The position numbers and the translations under genes were made by a program. This document shows, one piece after another, positions 8,186 through 14,077 of a stretch of DNA of 21,876 nucleotides. Positions within the stretch are counted from its first letter, which is position 1, and every line of letters begins with the position of its first letter. The notes under the pieces were generated by a model. It worked only from the letters and a program-made list of their open reading frames with translations, searched no databases and had not been told where the DNA came from. Source of the stretch: JAJFVC01 sp039698075 (lineage in GTDB: Bacteria > Planctomycetota > Planctomycetia > Pirellulales > Thermoguttaceae); the NCBI GenBank assembly GCA_039698075.1, contig JBDKTJ010000073.1, positions 1 through 21,876 on the forward strand, written 5' to 3'.

Positions 8186-8242
8186 GAACCAAGCCCGACA
8201 AGGCGGCGACCATTTTTGGGGCCGCCCTGCGGGACTTCCGTG

Positions 8243-8878
8243 TTACCTCGCACCGTTGAACGGAACCCCGGGACGAGCGGCCGTGCCCGGATTGATTGCG
8301 TTTCGATTCAGCTCCTGCAACACCGCCGGAGTGATGTCGAGTTGTTTTTGATACCAAACCACCGGCTTGTTGATGTGGGCCAAGACGCTTTGCGGCTGTT
8401 CGGTGTCGACCGGATCGCCGTTGAATCGCAACACCATGTCGATGCCGTTTTGCTTGGCATAGAAGTCCGTGGCTTGCGAAATTTCTTGATAGACCGTGTA
8501 GTAGATTTTGGCCTCGCGTTGCACAAACTCGTTTTTCTGCAGATTGACGCGGACGGCCAAATCGGCTTGACGCTTGGCGACTTCCTGCTCCATTTGCTTG
8601 TAGTCGGGCGTGCCCTTGTGATATTCTTGCAGACGCTCGACGAGCTTGTTGATCGTGTCGCGTTCAGTTTTGACCTGGGCCTCGGCGCGTTCGACGTCGG
8701 CTTTCATTTCCTCCATCATCGCCTTGAATCGGGCGTGATTTTTGAAGATGTAGCTGACGTCCAACAACGCGACGTTCGGACCGGCGCCGGGACGACCTTG
8801 AGCGGCGACGGGCGAGACCAAGCCGCACAACGACAAGACGACGGCGACCAGCGCCGTCCAAGAAAGAGACTTTTTCAC
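8243..8878 (-). CDS. OmpH/Skp-family periplasmic chaperone
   Basis: A 211-residue exported protein of the OmpH/Skp family, which holds unfolded outer-membrane proteins in the periplasm. It has a Sec signal peptide (KKSLSWTALVAVVLSL... ending near SPVAA, residue 26), then the family's opening strand NVALLDVSYIFKNHARFKAMMEEM. A long charged coiled coil follows at about 50-125, then a closing segment (GIDMVLRFNG). The start is a GTG at 8878, placed by an AAGGAG Shine-Dalgarno 8 bases upstream and by the signal peptide; a longer in-frame reading upstream has no such support. It heads the ompH-lpxC-lpxA-oxidoreductase series, a common envelope-gene arrangement. Confidence 0.9.
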   Translation of the reverse strand: MKKSLSWTALVAVVLSLCGLVSPVAAQGRPGAGPNVALLDVSYIFKNHARFKAMMEEMKADVERAEAQVKTERDTINKLVERLQEYHKGTPDYKQMEQEVAKRQADLAVRVNLQKNEFVQREAKIYYTVYQEISQATDFYAKQNGIDMVLRFNGDPVDTEQPQSVLAHINKPVVWYQKQLDITPAVLQELNRNAINPGTAARPGVPFNGAR

Positions 8879-9158
8879 CTCAAGCACTCCTTGCTGTTGC
8901 GTCGGTCTTCCATGACTTAGCGACCCGATTCCATTGGGCGCCCGCAACCGACTTGGTCTTTGAATGCACCAAAATGGGTTTCCTGACGTGGCGGTATTCT
9001 GCCCGGTAACGGCATTTTCGTAAATACCAGATATTTTGGTTACATGAATGATGTTGTAAGTAGCTGCGGGGTAAGAGGTTAAGGTAGAGTTGTTTGTGCG
9101 CTGGCCGCGAAAGAAATTGGCCGCCGCGGTCAGCGGTTTTGTTTTTTTCGGGACGCGC
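8879..9158. other. Intergenic region upstream of ompH
   Basis: About 280 bp without a gene. It contains an AT-rich island at about 9011-9060, which is where a minus-strand promoter for the ompH-lpx group would be expected. I cannot pick convincing -35/-10 boxes. Confidence 0.4.
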
Positions 9159-9200
9159 AAAAAAACACCCCACCCGCGCGTTGTGCGAGGAGTGGGGCGT
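9159..9200 (-). terminator. Rho-independent terminator of the porin gene
   Basis: On the minus strand, CCCCAC (9192-9197) pairs with GTGGGG (9168-9173), with a GC-rich interior that can extend the stem. A run of T's from 9165 down to 9159 follows. It lies 29 bp after the porin stop codon and isolates the porin from the ompH group. Confidence 0.8.
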
Positions 9201-9225
9201 GCAATCGTTTCTGGGATATTCTTCT

Positions 9226-10572
9226 TCAGAAGGTGAAGATGAAATCGAAACCGCCGGACAGTTGCGTGTTGGAGTCGCCGTCGTTGAACGGCTTGCCGCT
9301 GGAACCGATCGAGCCGTTGTACCAGTCGTATCGGATTTCAGGCCGTATGGTGAAATTGGCGTGCGGCTTGTAGTTCAATCCGGCGGTCAACTCGTAGTAG
9401 TTGCCTTCGTTGCCGGCGACGACCCGGGCGCCTTGCGGATCTTGGAACCATTCAAAGCGTCCGCCGAATCCCCAGCAATCGCTCAACTTGTAGAGCAGGT
9501 AGTTCGACAGGCCGTACCATTGGGCGTCGGCGTTGCCGAGGTTGTAGTTTGTGCCGAGGTCATGTTGGAGCACGTAGGTGAGCTTGTCGGTCAGTTTCCA
9601 AGTGAAGACGAGGCTGTTCATGTAGACGTCGCCATTGGCGCCGATCGTGCCGTCGTCGAGGGTGCGGCCCGTGCCGATTTGCCCGGCTGTGGTCGCCCAA
9701 GTGAGGCTGGTTCGTTCGGAGAACGTGAACGTTACGCCGCCGAGAAACATCGAGCCGGAGTCGGCGCCCTGCCAACCTTCGTCCCAACCGTTGACCCAGC
9801 CGCCGAACACCGTCACGTTGTCGTTGCATTTGTACGTGGCCAACATGCCGGTGTGGGTGAACGGCTCGCCGTAGAACATTTGATAGGAATGCGAGTAGAA
9901 AAAGTTGCCGGTGGCTGGAACCACTTCATAGCCGATCGAGGTGAAAAAACGTCCGCCCTTGATGGTCAAATCGTTGTAGGCGACTTCGACGTAGGCTTGT
10001 GGAATTGCGGACCCATAATCGCGGCTGCTGTTCCAGCCATAGTCCCAGGTGTGATCGCCGAAGGCTTGCGTATAGGGACCGTCCGTGCCGAACAGATAGT
10101 CGACCCGGCCGCCGACGTCCCAACCGCATCCGTCGGTGTTGGTTTTTCGCTCCAAAAAGCCCCAGAGCTGGTTCATTTTGAACCCGTCGCCGTACTGTTC
10201 AAATCCGAGCGGTCCGTTGCGTTGGGCGCCATATTGGTTGCTGAGGATTCCGCCTTCGATCCAGCCGCCGGCCGTGATGCCGTGGTTTTTCAGCGCGGCG
10301 GGTTGGGGCAACGTCCAGGGATCGCTCAGTTTGCCGTCGCGGCACCAGCGGCAGGTCGACTCATCCGACGTGGCGTTCTCGTCCGCCTTCGTCGCCGTGG
10401 ACGACGAACTTGAGTCCGAGGCCGAGTCCTCATTGGAGCGATAGGAGACCATTTGATAGGAATGGTTCGCGTCCAACTGCGGCCCATCTTCTTGGGCCTG
10501 ACTTGGAAGAGCCATCCAAAAACCTAGCGACGCGACCACCATGCCTGTGAGAAAACATCGAGCCGTCTTCAT
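9226..10572 (-). CDS. Outer-membrane porin, BBP2/OmpL-like beta-barrel
   Basis: A 448-residue predicted outer-membrane beta-barrel. It has a Sec signal peptide (MKTARCFLTGMVVASLGFWMALPSQA, too basic and hydrophobic for anything else), a short cysteine-containing linker (CRWCRDGK) after an acidic/serine-rich stretch, then alternating aromatic beta-strands. Typical pieces are GGWIEGGILSN, AYVEVAYNDLTIKGGRFFTSIGYE, FTHTGMLATYK, FGGRFEWFQD and IRPEIRYDW, and it ends on phenylalanine as BAM substrates do. This pattern fits the putative beta-barrel porin-2 (OmpL-like) family, common in Planctomycetota. The ATG at 10572 has GGAG 8 bases upstream. It is monocistronic, with a strong terminator. The solute is unknown; small-molecule diffusion is the family expectation. 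Confidence 0.88.
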   Translation of the reverse strand: MKTARCFLTGMVVASLGFWMALPSQAQEDGPQLDANHSYQMVSYRSNEDSASDSSSSSTATKADENATSDESTCRWCRDGKLSDPWTLPQPAALKNHGITAGGWIEGGILSNQYGAQRNGPLGFEQYGDGFKMNQLWGFLERKTNTDGCGWDVGGRVDYLFGTDGPYTQAFGDHTWDYGWNSSRDYGSAIPQAYVEVAYNDLTIKGGRFFTSIGYEVVPATGNFFYSHSYQMFYGEPFTHTGMLATYKCNDNVTVFGGWVNGWDEGWQGADSGSMFLGGVTFTFSERTSLTWATTAGQIGTGRTLDDGTIGANGDVYMNSLVFTWKLTDKLTYVLQHDLGTNYNLGNADAQWYGLSNYLLYKLSDCWGFGGRFEWFQDPQGARVVAGNEGNYYELTAGLNYKPHANFTIRPEIRYDWYNGSIGSSGKPFNDGDSNTQLSGGFDFIFTF

Positions 10573-10907
10573 ACGAATTACTCCACCATGCGGGATTAAG
10601 AAACGGACAACCAACGCGGCTTGGCACGGTTGTCGCACAGAACGGGCCGCGCATGGCACGATTCGCAGGCCGTCGCAGAGGGGCGACCTTTTCGCTATCG
10701 GACGCCGTTGCAACGCGAGATTACGCGAAAACTGGCAAATTGCGCTCAAACGCTTCAATCGCCACATCACGATGTTAAACTTTTACGGTCCGGGAAAATA
10801 GAACGCGAAACCGACCAGCGAGATTTGGAAGCCGTGCCTTGGGTCGCGACGGCGAGATCCCTCGCAACCGGGGGGTATTTTTTCTTCGCACAAGGGGGTG
10901 CAATCGC
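10573..10907. other. Porin upstream region; no gene seen
   Basis: This stretch of about 335 bp separates the porin start from the first comM fragment. It must hold the minus-strand porin promoter; the AT-rich part at about 10770-10800 is the likeliest place. Between 10840 and 10907 the sequence loses similarity to comM, so the left edge of the fragment is eroded or replaced. Confidence 0.4.
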
Positions 10908-11064
10908 GGCGGTCTGGCTGCTGAAAACTCAACGGGTCGGACTGCCCGAGGCTGCGGTCAAGGAAAGCACGCATCGCGTAGAACGGGCGATCGTCAACTC
11001 AGGATTCCAGCGTCCGCATAATCGCGTGACGATCAATTTGGCCCCGGCCTGCTCCCGTCTATGA
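10908..11064 (+). pseudogene. comM/yifB 5' fragment, copy 1 (oldest, left-truncated)
   Basis: Bases 10908-11048 match codons ~26-72 of the intact comM downstream, with no gaps and about 92% identity over 141 bp (11 differences by eye). The first 36 bases carry four amino-acid-changing differences. The rest reads VGLPEAAVKESTHRVERA and so on, with only synonymous changes. Similarity to comM ends inside codon 72 (NLAPA); the frame then reads C-S-R-L and stops at TGA 11062-11064. The promoter and first ~25 codons are missing. It cannot make an ATPase, since the P-loop domain is absent. Two more copies of the same stretch, ending at the same base, follow at 12333 and 13819. Confidence 0.9.
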
Positions 11065-11087
11065 AGGACACCGCTTGGCTGTGACAT

Positions 11088-11122
11088 CGGCACGATTTTC
11101 AACCGTATCGTAGCTTGTGCCG
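11088..11122. other. Imperfect hairpin at the left end of cassette 1
   Basis: CGGCAC (11088-11093) pairs with GTGCCG (11117-11122), and CGAT (11093-11096) with ATCG (11107-11110), giving a bulged stem about 40 bp after the comM breakpoint and downstream of the minus-strand cargo. No T-run follows. Cassette 2 has a perfect hairpin in the same relative place. The stretch 11065-11172 holds nothing else I can identify. Confidence 0.4.
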
Positions 11123-11172
11123 TTGATTCCGCCATGACGGTTTCCGCACTGCCGAGCGATTCCGCGAAACGC

Positions 11173-11655
11173 CTACCAAAGCTTTTTCCCGGCAAGGAAC
11201 TCCCCGATTCCATTGTGCCGAAGGATACGCAGGTTTGCCACGTTCGTGCCTTGATGTACAGGATTCAGCCACGCGAGTGTTTGGCACCACTCGAACTCAG
11301 CGCACTCCCAACATCCGTTCATGCCCTTTTGTCTACAGCACTCCCGGATTCGGCAACCTGACGTACCGCCGCCAGAACGGCACGGCATTATGCAGTCAAG
11401 GTGACGGACGGCGGCCAGCACCTGGCGACAATCCTCATGGTTCTCCAGGGACTTAAATATCTCGGAGTTTAGCTTTGGCAAGCCAGCGGCCAGTTTTGCA
11501 AAGGCGGGAGTGGCAATAGCTTGCAAGAGCTGGTCTGCCAATTTGCCCATGTGGCGATTGCGAATGATGCAGTCGCCACAATACAAGCCGCAATAGGCAA
11601 TTTCGGCTGCGTCGTCGTTCACGATTCTCTCCATGCCAGAAAACGCGATCTTCAA
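11173..11655 (-). CDS. DUF3795-family cysteine-rich protein
   Basis: A 160-residue protein matching DUF3795: it has the N-terminal YCGLYCGDC motif and a second cysteine cluster near the C-terminal half (DCIMPCRSGG...GCRIRECCRQKGMNGCWECAEFEWC). The cysteine spacing suggests a zinc- or metal-binding fold; the biochemical role of the family is not established. The start is uncertain. A TTG at 11655 overlaps the upstream stop codon (TTGA) and has AGGAAG upstream, which favours translational coupling; an ATG at 11634 gives a 153-residue form starting MERIVNDDAAEI. It is the last gene of a three-gene operon with 4-bp overlaps, after the DUF433-DUF5615 pair. A cysteine-rich third partner is unusual for that toxin-antitoxin-like module. 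Confidence 0.82.
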   Translation of the reverse strand: MKIAFSGMERIVNDDAAEIAYCGLYCGDCIIRNRHMGKLADQLLQAIATPAFAKLAAGLPKLNSEIFKSLENHEDCRQVLAAVRHLDCIMPCRSGGGTSGCRIRECCRQKGMNGCWECAEFEWCQTLAWLNPVHQGTNVANLRILRHNGIGEFLAGKKLW

Positions 11656-12023
11656 CGCGGTGTGGGCTTCCTGATGCGGGTCCTGACACGGGATTCATCG
11701 ACGATGGCAAGACCGCCTTGCAGACAGTCGAGCAAACCGGATTCGATCAGTCGGCGAGCGGGCTGTTCGAGCACCGCCCAACGCTGATCGTGCAGTCTAA
11801 ACACCACAATTCCCGCATGGCTGCCGACGGGATACCGACGGATGTCGGCAAAATCGAGATCGAACGTCAAGAGCGTTCGACTCTCTGACGTGGCGACCTG
11901 CAAGACCTTGGGGTCCTTGCTCCCGCCGAGAGCCTCATCGGCCACAGTCATTGCGTCATGGCCGGTCTCTCGAAGCAATTCAGCGAGCGCCGTTGGAAGG
12001 TTCTCGTCGAGCTTGATCTTCAT
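11652..12023 (-). CDS. DUF5615 PIN-like protein, probable toxin of a type II module
   Basis: A 123-residue protein of the DUF5615 PIN-like family. It opens with the signature DENLP (D6-E7-N8) and has the second acidic patch TFDLDFADI (D55, D57), the arrangement of a PIN-type metal-dependent nuclease site. Family members are usually encoded directly after a DUF433 gene and are predicted to be toxins of type II toxin-antitoxin systems; activity is inferred. The start ATG overlaps the DUF433 stop by 4 bp (ATGA), so translation is coupled. It overlaps the following DUF3795 gene by 4 bp as well. All three genes lie in a block bounded by comM 5' repeats, consistent with acquired cargo. Confidence 0.87.
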   Translation of the reverse strand: MKIKLDENLPTALAELLRETGHDAMTVADEALGGSKDPKVLQVATSESRTLLTFDLDFADIRRYPVGSHAGIVVFRLHDQRWAVLEQPARRLIESGLLDCLQGGLAIVDESRVRTRIRKPTPR

Positions 12024-12271
12024 TCCGCCGCAACCGTATGCAAGGGCTGCTCTTCTTCCTCATGCGCCAGCCACGCCGCATAGGCCAGGGCCGCGCGAAT
12101 GTCTTCCGCCGTCAGCGTGGGATACTGATGAAGGACCGTTTCGGTGCTTTCGCCGGCCTTGAGGTAGTCGAGAACCACCGAAGCCATCACGCGCGTCCCT
12201 TTGATGCAGGGTTTGCCGTGGCAAACCTCGGGGTCAATCGAAATTCGATCCTGCCAAGCTATGTTATCCAT
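12020..12271 (-). CDS. DUF433 protein, probable antitoxin
   Basis: An 83-residue DUF433 protein. The family signature is clear: RISIDPEVCHGKPCIKGTR (9-27) and a helix TAEDIRAALAYAAW (54-67). DUF433 proteins have a predicted winged-helix or VapB-like DNA-binding fold and pair with DUF5615 proteins as likely antitoxins; here that partner follows with a 4-bp overlap. The ATG at 12271 has a strong GGGGAG Shine-Dalgarno five bases upstream. An acidic tail (HEEEEQP) follows the helix and may contact the toxin. The promoter is expected in 12272-12332, back to back with the promoter of the second comM fragment; autoregulation by the antitoxin is the usual pattern but no operator is evident. Confidence 0.88.
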   Translation of the reverse strand: MDNIAWQDRISIDPEVCHGKPCIKGTRVMASVVLDYLKAGESTETVLHQYPTLTAEDIRAALAYAAWLAHEEEEQPLHTVAAE

Positions 12272-12332
12272 AGGAACTCCCCTTCAGCATTGACCAGCCG
12301 TGTCTTGCATTTTCACCCATACCAATGTCATC

Positions 12333-12591
12333 ATACCCTCTTTTTCCGGCTTGGAAAAGAGCGTACAATACCCCCCATGCTTGCCAAGCTCAAAACCTTT
12401 TCGTTGTTCGGCATCGACGCCTTGCCGGTGGAAGTCGAGGTGGACGTGTCGGCGGCCGGGCTGCCAAAAACTCAACTGGTCGGACTGCCCGAGGCCGCGG
12501 TCAAGGAAAGCACGCATCGCGTGGAGCGGGCGATCGTCAATTCGGGCTTTCAGCGGCCGCATAATCGCATGACGATCAACCTGGCCCCGGC
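12333..12591 (+). repeat. Direct repeat: comM promoter plus codons 1-72 (copy 2)
   Basis: This 259-bp stretch aligns without gaps to 13819-14077. By eye there are 20 differences (about 92% identity), two in the promoter part and 18 in the coding part. It begins at ATACCCTC upstream of the promoter and ends in codon 72 at CCCCGGC. Copy 1 (10908-11048) ends at the same base. Confidence 0.95.
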
Positions 12592-12607
12592 ATACTCCCG
12601 CCAGTGA
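12377..12607 (+). pseudogene. comM/yifB 5' fragment, copy 2 (76-codon truncated reading frame)
   Basis: An open frame of 76 residues starting at the same ATG as comM and identical to the first 72 residues of the intact protein except F11 for L and M65 for V. After NLAPA it reads Y-S-R-Q and stops at TGA 12605-12607, inside the sequence shared with copy 1. It keeps the likely -10 box TACAAT (12364-12369) placed 7 bp before the ATG, so it could still be transcribed. It lacks the Walker motifs, so no ATPase can be made; whether the short N-terminal peptide is produced or has a role is unknown. Sixteen of its 18 coding differences from the intact copy are silent. Confidence 0.9.
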
Positions 12608-12643
12608 AGGATACAAAAGCAAGCTATTTCCCAACAATCGGCA

Positions 12644-12664
12644 CATCTCCGCACCACGGAGATG
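12644..12664. other. Perfect hairpin at the left end of cassette 2
   Basis: CATCTCCG (12644-12651) and CGGAGATG (12657-12664) form an 8-bp perfect stem with a 5-base loop. It lies about 50 bp after the comM breakpoint and downstream of the minus-strand cargo gene. There is no T-run, so it may be a recombination-site or processing structure rather than a terminator. Confidence 0.5.
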
Positions 12665-12711
12665 GCTGCTGCAATTGTCCTCTCGTCCCGTTACGCCCTT
12701 GCGCCCTACGT

Positions 12712-13686
12712 TCAGGGTGAGGCACGCGGCTTGTCCACGTCGCTTCCACCACGATGTTGGGCCTTCGATTTTGTAAATGTCCTCGCTATCTGTTTGAATG
12801 TCGGCAAGTGCGTTTTGCCATCCTGTTCTGATGCTATTCCCTGGATGGCATAGTAGCCGTCTGCATCAAACAAAACGACTTGGTAAATCAATGCCGGCGT
12901 ACCTGAATCTGTGTCCGTTGCGTTGGCTACGGACTCGAAGCCGTCGAGTCCGTCGATCGTGACGGGATCAGTTGCTTTTGGCAGCACGTCTCTTAGTGTC
13001 GCTATCTCTTGCAGGCGTGCTGCTACAAATGCCCTCCTACCTTGGATGCTGAGTCCCTTGCTGGCGGATGCACCGATGACCATTATAGGCGTTCCGATTC
13101 CCTTGGCAGGGAACACGCCATCCTTGCTCAATAGAATGTTGTTTCCGAAAACCTTTGCGATCCTCATATCACCCGTCGATGAGACGCGGAAGGTCAAGTC
13201 GCCAAGCGGGTCGGCACATGTAGCGCTGACACGGGCACCAATGACGGATTTCTTGAGGACATCCGACAATTCGTCTTCTGCTTCCTTGGGGAAGGAAGCA
13301 GTCACCATGTATGTTGTTTTCTCGTCGCCAAAGACCCCCATCCATTTCAGGAAATCAACACCGCGTGCCGATTGGGAAGCAGAGATCAGTACCCCTTTGT
13401 AACTACCATAAGTCGCGTCTTCCTTGGTCAGCAAAGTCATCCCCTGTTTCTTGAAGTTCGTCGCACCGAAATCCTTGGTAACTTTGGCAAACGGAGCCGG
13501 CAATTCACTGACCATCACTGATGAGCCCGTTTCCTCCGACATGTACCCCGGAAAGCGGTCGGCTACCACAAAACCAGAAGGGGCAGGGACTATGATGTGG
13601 GTACCCTTGACCGGTTTCTGGGACTCTGCGTTGACTGCACTACCAACTCCCAACAGTATGACTACGGACGTGATGAATCTCTTCAT
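12712..13686 (-). CDS. Exported protein of unknown function, possible tandem PsbP/Mog1-like domains
   Basis: I do not recognise this 324-residue protein by name. It has a Sec signal peptide (MKRFITSVVILLGVGSAVNA, residues 1-20) and no membrane segment after it. The mature part looks two-lobed: each half has a charged segment (YGSYKGVLISASQ; LDGFESVANATD), then a strand pair (TTYMVTASFP; GYYAIQGIAS), and ends in a helix (DELSDVLKKSV; LPTFKQIARTF). That pattern resembles PsbP/Mog1-type folds; this is inference from pattern only. The ATG at 13686 is preferred over a longer frame because of the signal peptide and an AAAGGAGA Shine-Dalgarno, present twice. It is the only gene in its block, antisense to comM, with lower GC than its neighbours, suggesting foreign origin. 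Confidence 0.75.
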   Translation of the reverse strand: MKRFITSVVILLGVGSAVNAESQKPVKGTHIIVPAPSGFVVADRFPGYMSEETGSSVMVSELPAPFAKVTKDFGATNFKKQGMTLLTKEDATYGSYKGVLISASQSARGVDFLKWMGVFGDEKTTYMVTASFPKEAEDELSDVLKKSVIGARVSATCADPLGDLTFRVSSTGDMRIAKVFGNNILLSKDGVFPAKGIGTPIMVIGASASKGLSIQGRRAFVAARLQEIATLRDVLPKATDPVTIDGLDGFESVANATDTDSGTPALIYQVVLFDADGYYAIQGIASEQDGKTHLPTFKQIARTFTKSKAQHRGGSDVDKPRASP

Positions 13687-13722
13687 TCGTTCTCCTTTAA
13701 TCGATTCGTTCTCCTTTAATCG
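13685..13722 (-). promoter_or_regulatory. Tandemly duplicated Shine-Dalgarno leader
   Basis: Two exact 19-bp copies (13685-13703 and 13704-13722) each carry AAAGGAGA on the minus strand. The proximal one is correctly spaced for the ATG at 13686; the distal one is a second ribosome-docking site 19 bases further up. A recent slippage duplication is the simplest origin. Confidence 0.8.
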
Positions 13723-13818
13723 AGCAGTCGTTCCAGGCGCCAGGGGCAATGGAAATCCGGCTCTCCCAATCACTGCTGTCCATACGGCGAACCCTTCATT
13801 GTGCGGAATGCTGCAATG

Positions 13819-14077
13819 ATACCCTCTTTTGCCGGCTTGGAAAAGAGTGTACAATACCCCCCATGCTCGCCAAGCTAAAAACCTTTTCGCTCCTGGGCAT
13901 CGATGCCCTGCCGGTGGAAGTCGAGGTGGACGTGTCGGCGGCCGGGCTGCCGAAAACTCAACTGGTCGGACTGCCCGAGGCCGCGGTCAAAGAAAGCACG
14001 CATCGCGTGGAACGGGCGATCGTCAACTCCGGCTTTCAGCGTCCGCATAACCGCGTGACGATCAATTTGGCCCCGGC
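13819..14077 (+). repeat. Direct repeat: comM promoter plus codons 1-72 (copy 3, in the intact gene)
   Basis: The gap-free partner of 12333-12591. Upstream of ATACCCTC (13819) and downstream of CCCCGGC (ending 14077) the two copies lose similarity abruptly. The repeat therefore spans the promoter, the start codon and the first 72 codons. Confidence 0.95.
13829..13855 (+). promoter_or_regulatory. Likely comM promoter, possibly giving a leaderless mRNA
   Basis: The -10 box TACAAT (13850-13855; 5/6 match) is preceded by TTGCCG (13829-13834; 4/6) with a short 15-bp spacer. The ATG is only 7 bp after the -10 box, so transcription would start at or within a few bases of the start codon and there is no room for a Shine-Dalgarno. 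The -10 box is conserved in the upstream copy at 12364-12369. Confidence 0.55.

Larger units (their letters stand above)
11049..12591. mobile_element. Putative comM-targeted cassette 1 (DUF433-DUF5615-DUF3795 cargo)
   Basis: A block of 1543 bp between the breakpoints of comM copies 1 and 2. The left end carries CTCCCG, then TGAAGGA at 11062, then ATCGGCAC at 11086, all with counterparts in cassette 2. The right end is the comM promoter and codons 1-72 (12333-12591). The cargo is a three-gene minus-strand operon. There is no integrase or transposase gene, so any recombination function would act in trans. The boundaries come from where the three comM copies stop matching; mobility is inferred. 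Confidence 0.55.
12592..14077. mobile_element. Putative comM-targeted cassette 2 (exported-protein cargo)
   Basis: A block of 1486 bp from the breakpoint of comM copy 2 to the matching base of the intact gene. The left end again has CTCCCG, TGAAGGA (12605) and ATCGGCAC (12637). The right end supplies the promoter and first 72 codons of the working comM. The cargo is one minus-strand gene with lower GC than the flanking genes (a sampled 60-bp line is about half G+C). There is no recombinase. By position it would be the most recent insertion, since its comM end is the one now in use. Mobility is inferred. Confidence 0.55.

Noticed and set aside
10870..10880. GGGGGGTATT next to comM copy 1 as an inverted remnant of the comM leader AATACCCCCC
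   Set aside because: A ten-base low-complexity match with no flanking similarity; probably coincidence.
12281..12286. CCTTCA near the right end of both cassettes as an inverted match to TGAAGG at the left ends
   Set aside because: Only six bases, at different distances (52 and 26 bp) from the repeat start; expected by chance often enough. Not used as evidence for inverted termini.
13687..13854. Longer start for the exported cargo protein, reading through from 13854
   Set aside because: It would bury the signal peptide and read through the comM promoter repeat; the ATG at 13686 has an ideal ribosome-binding site.
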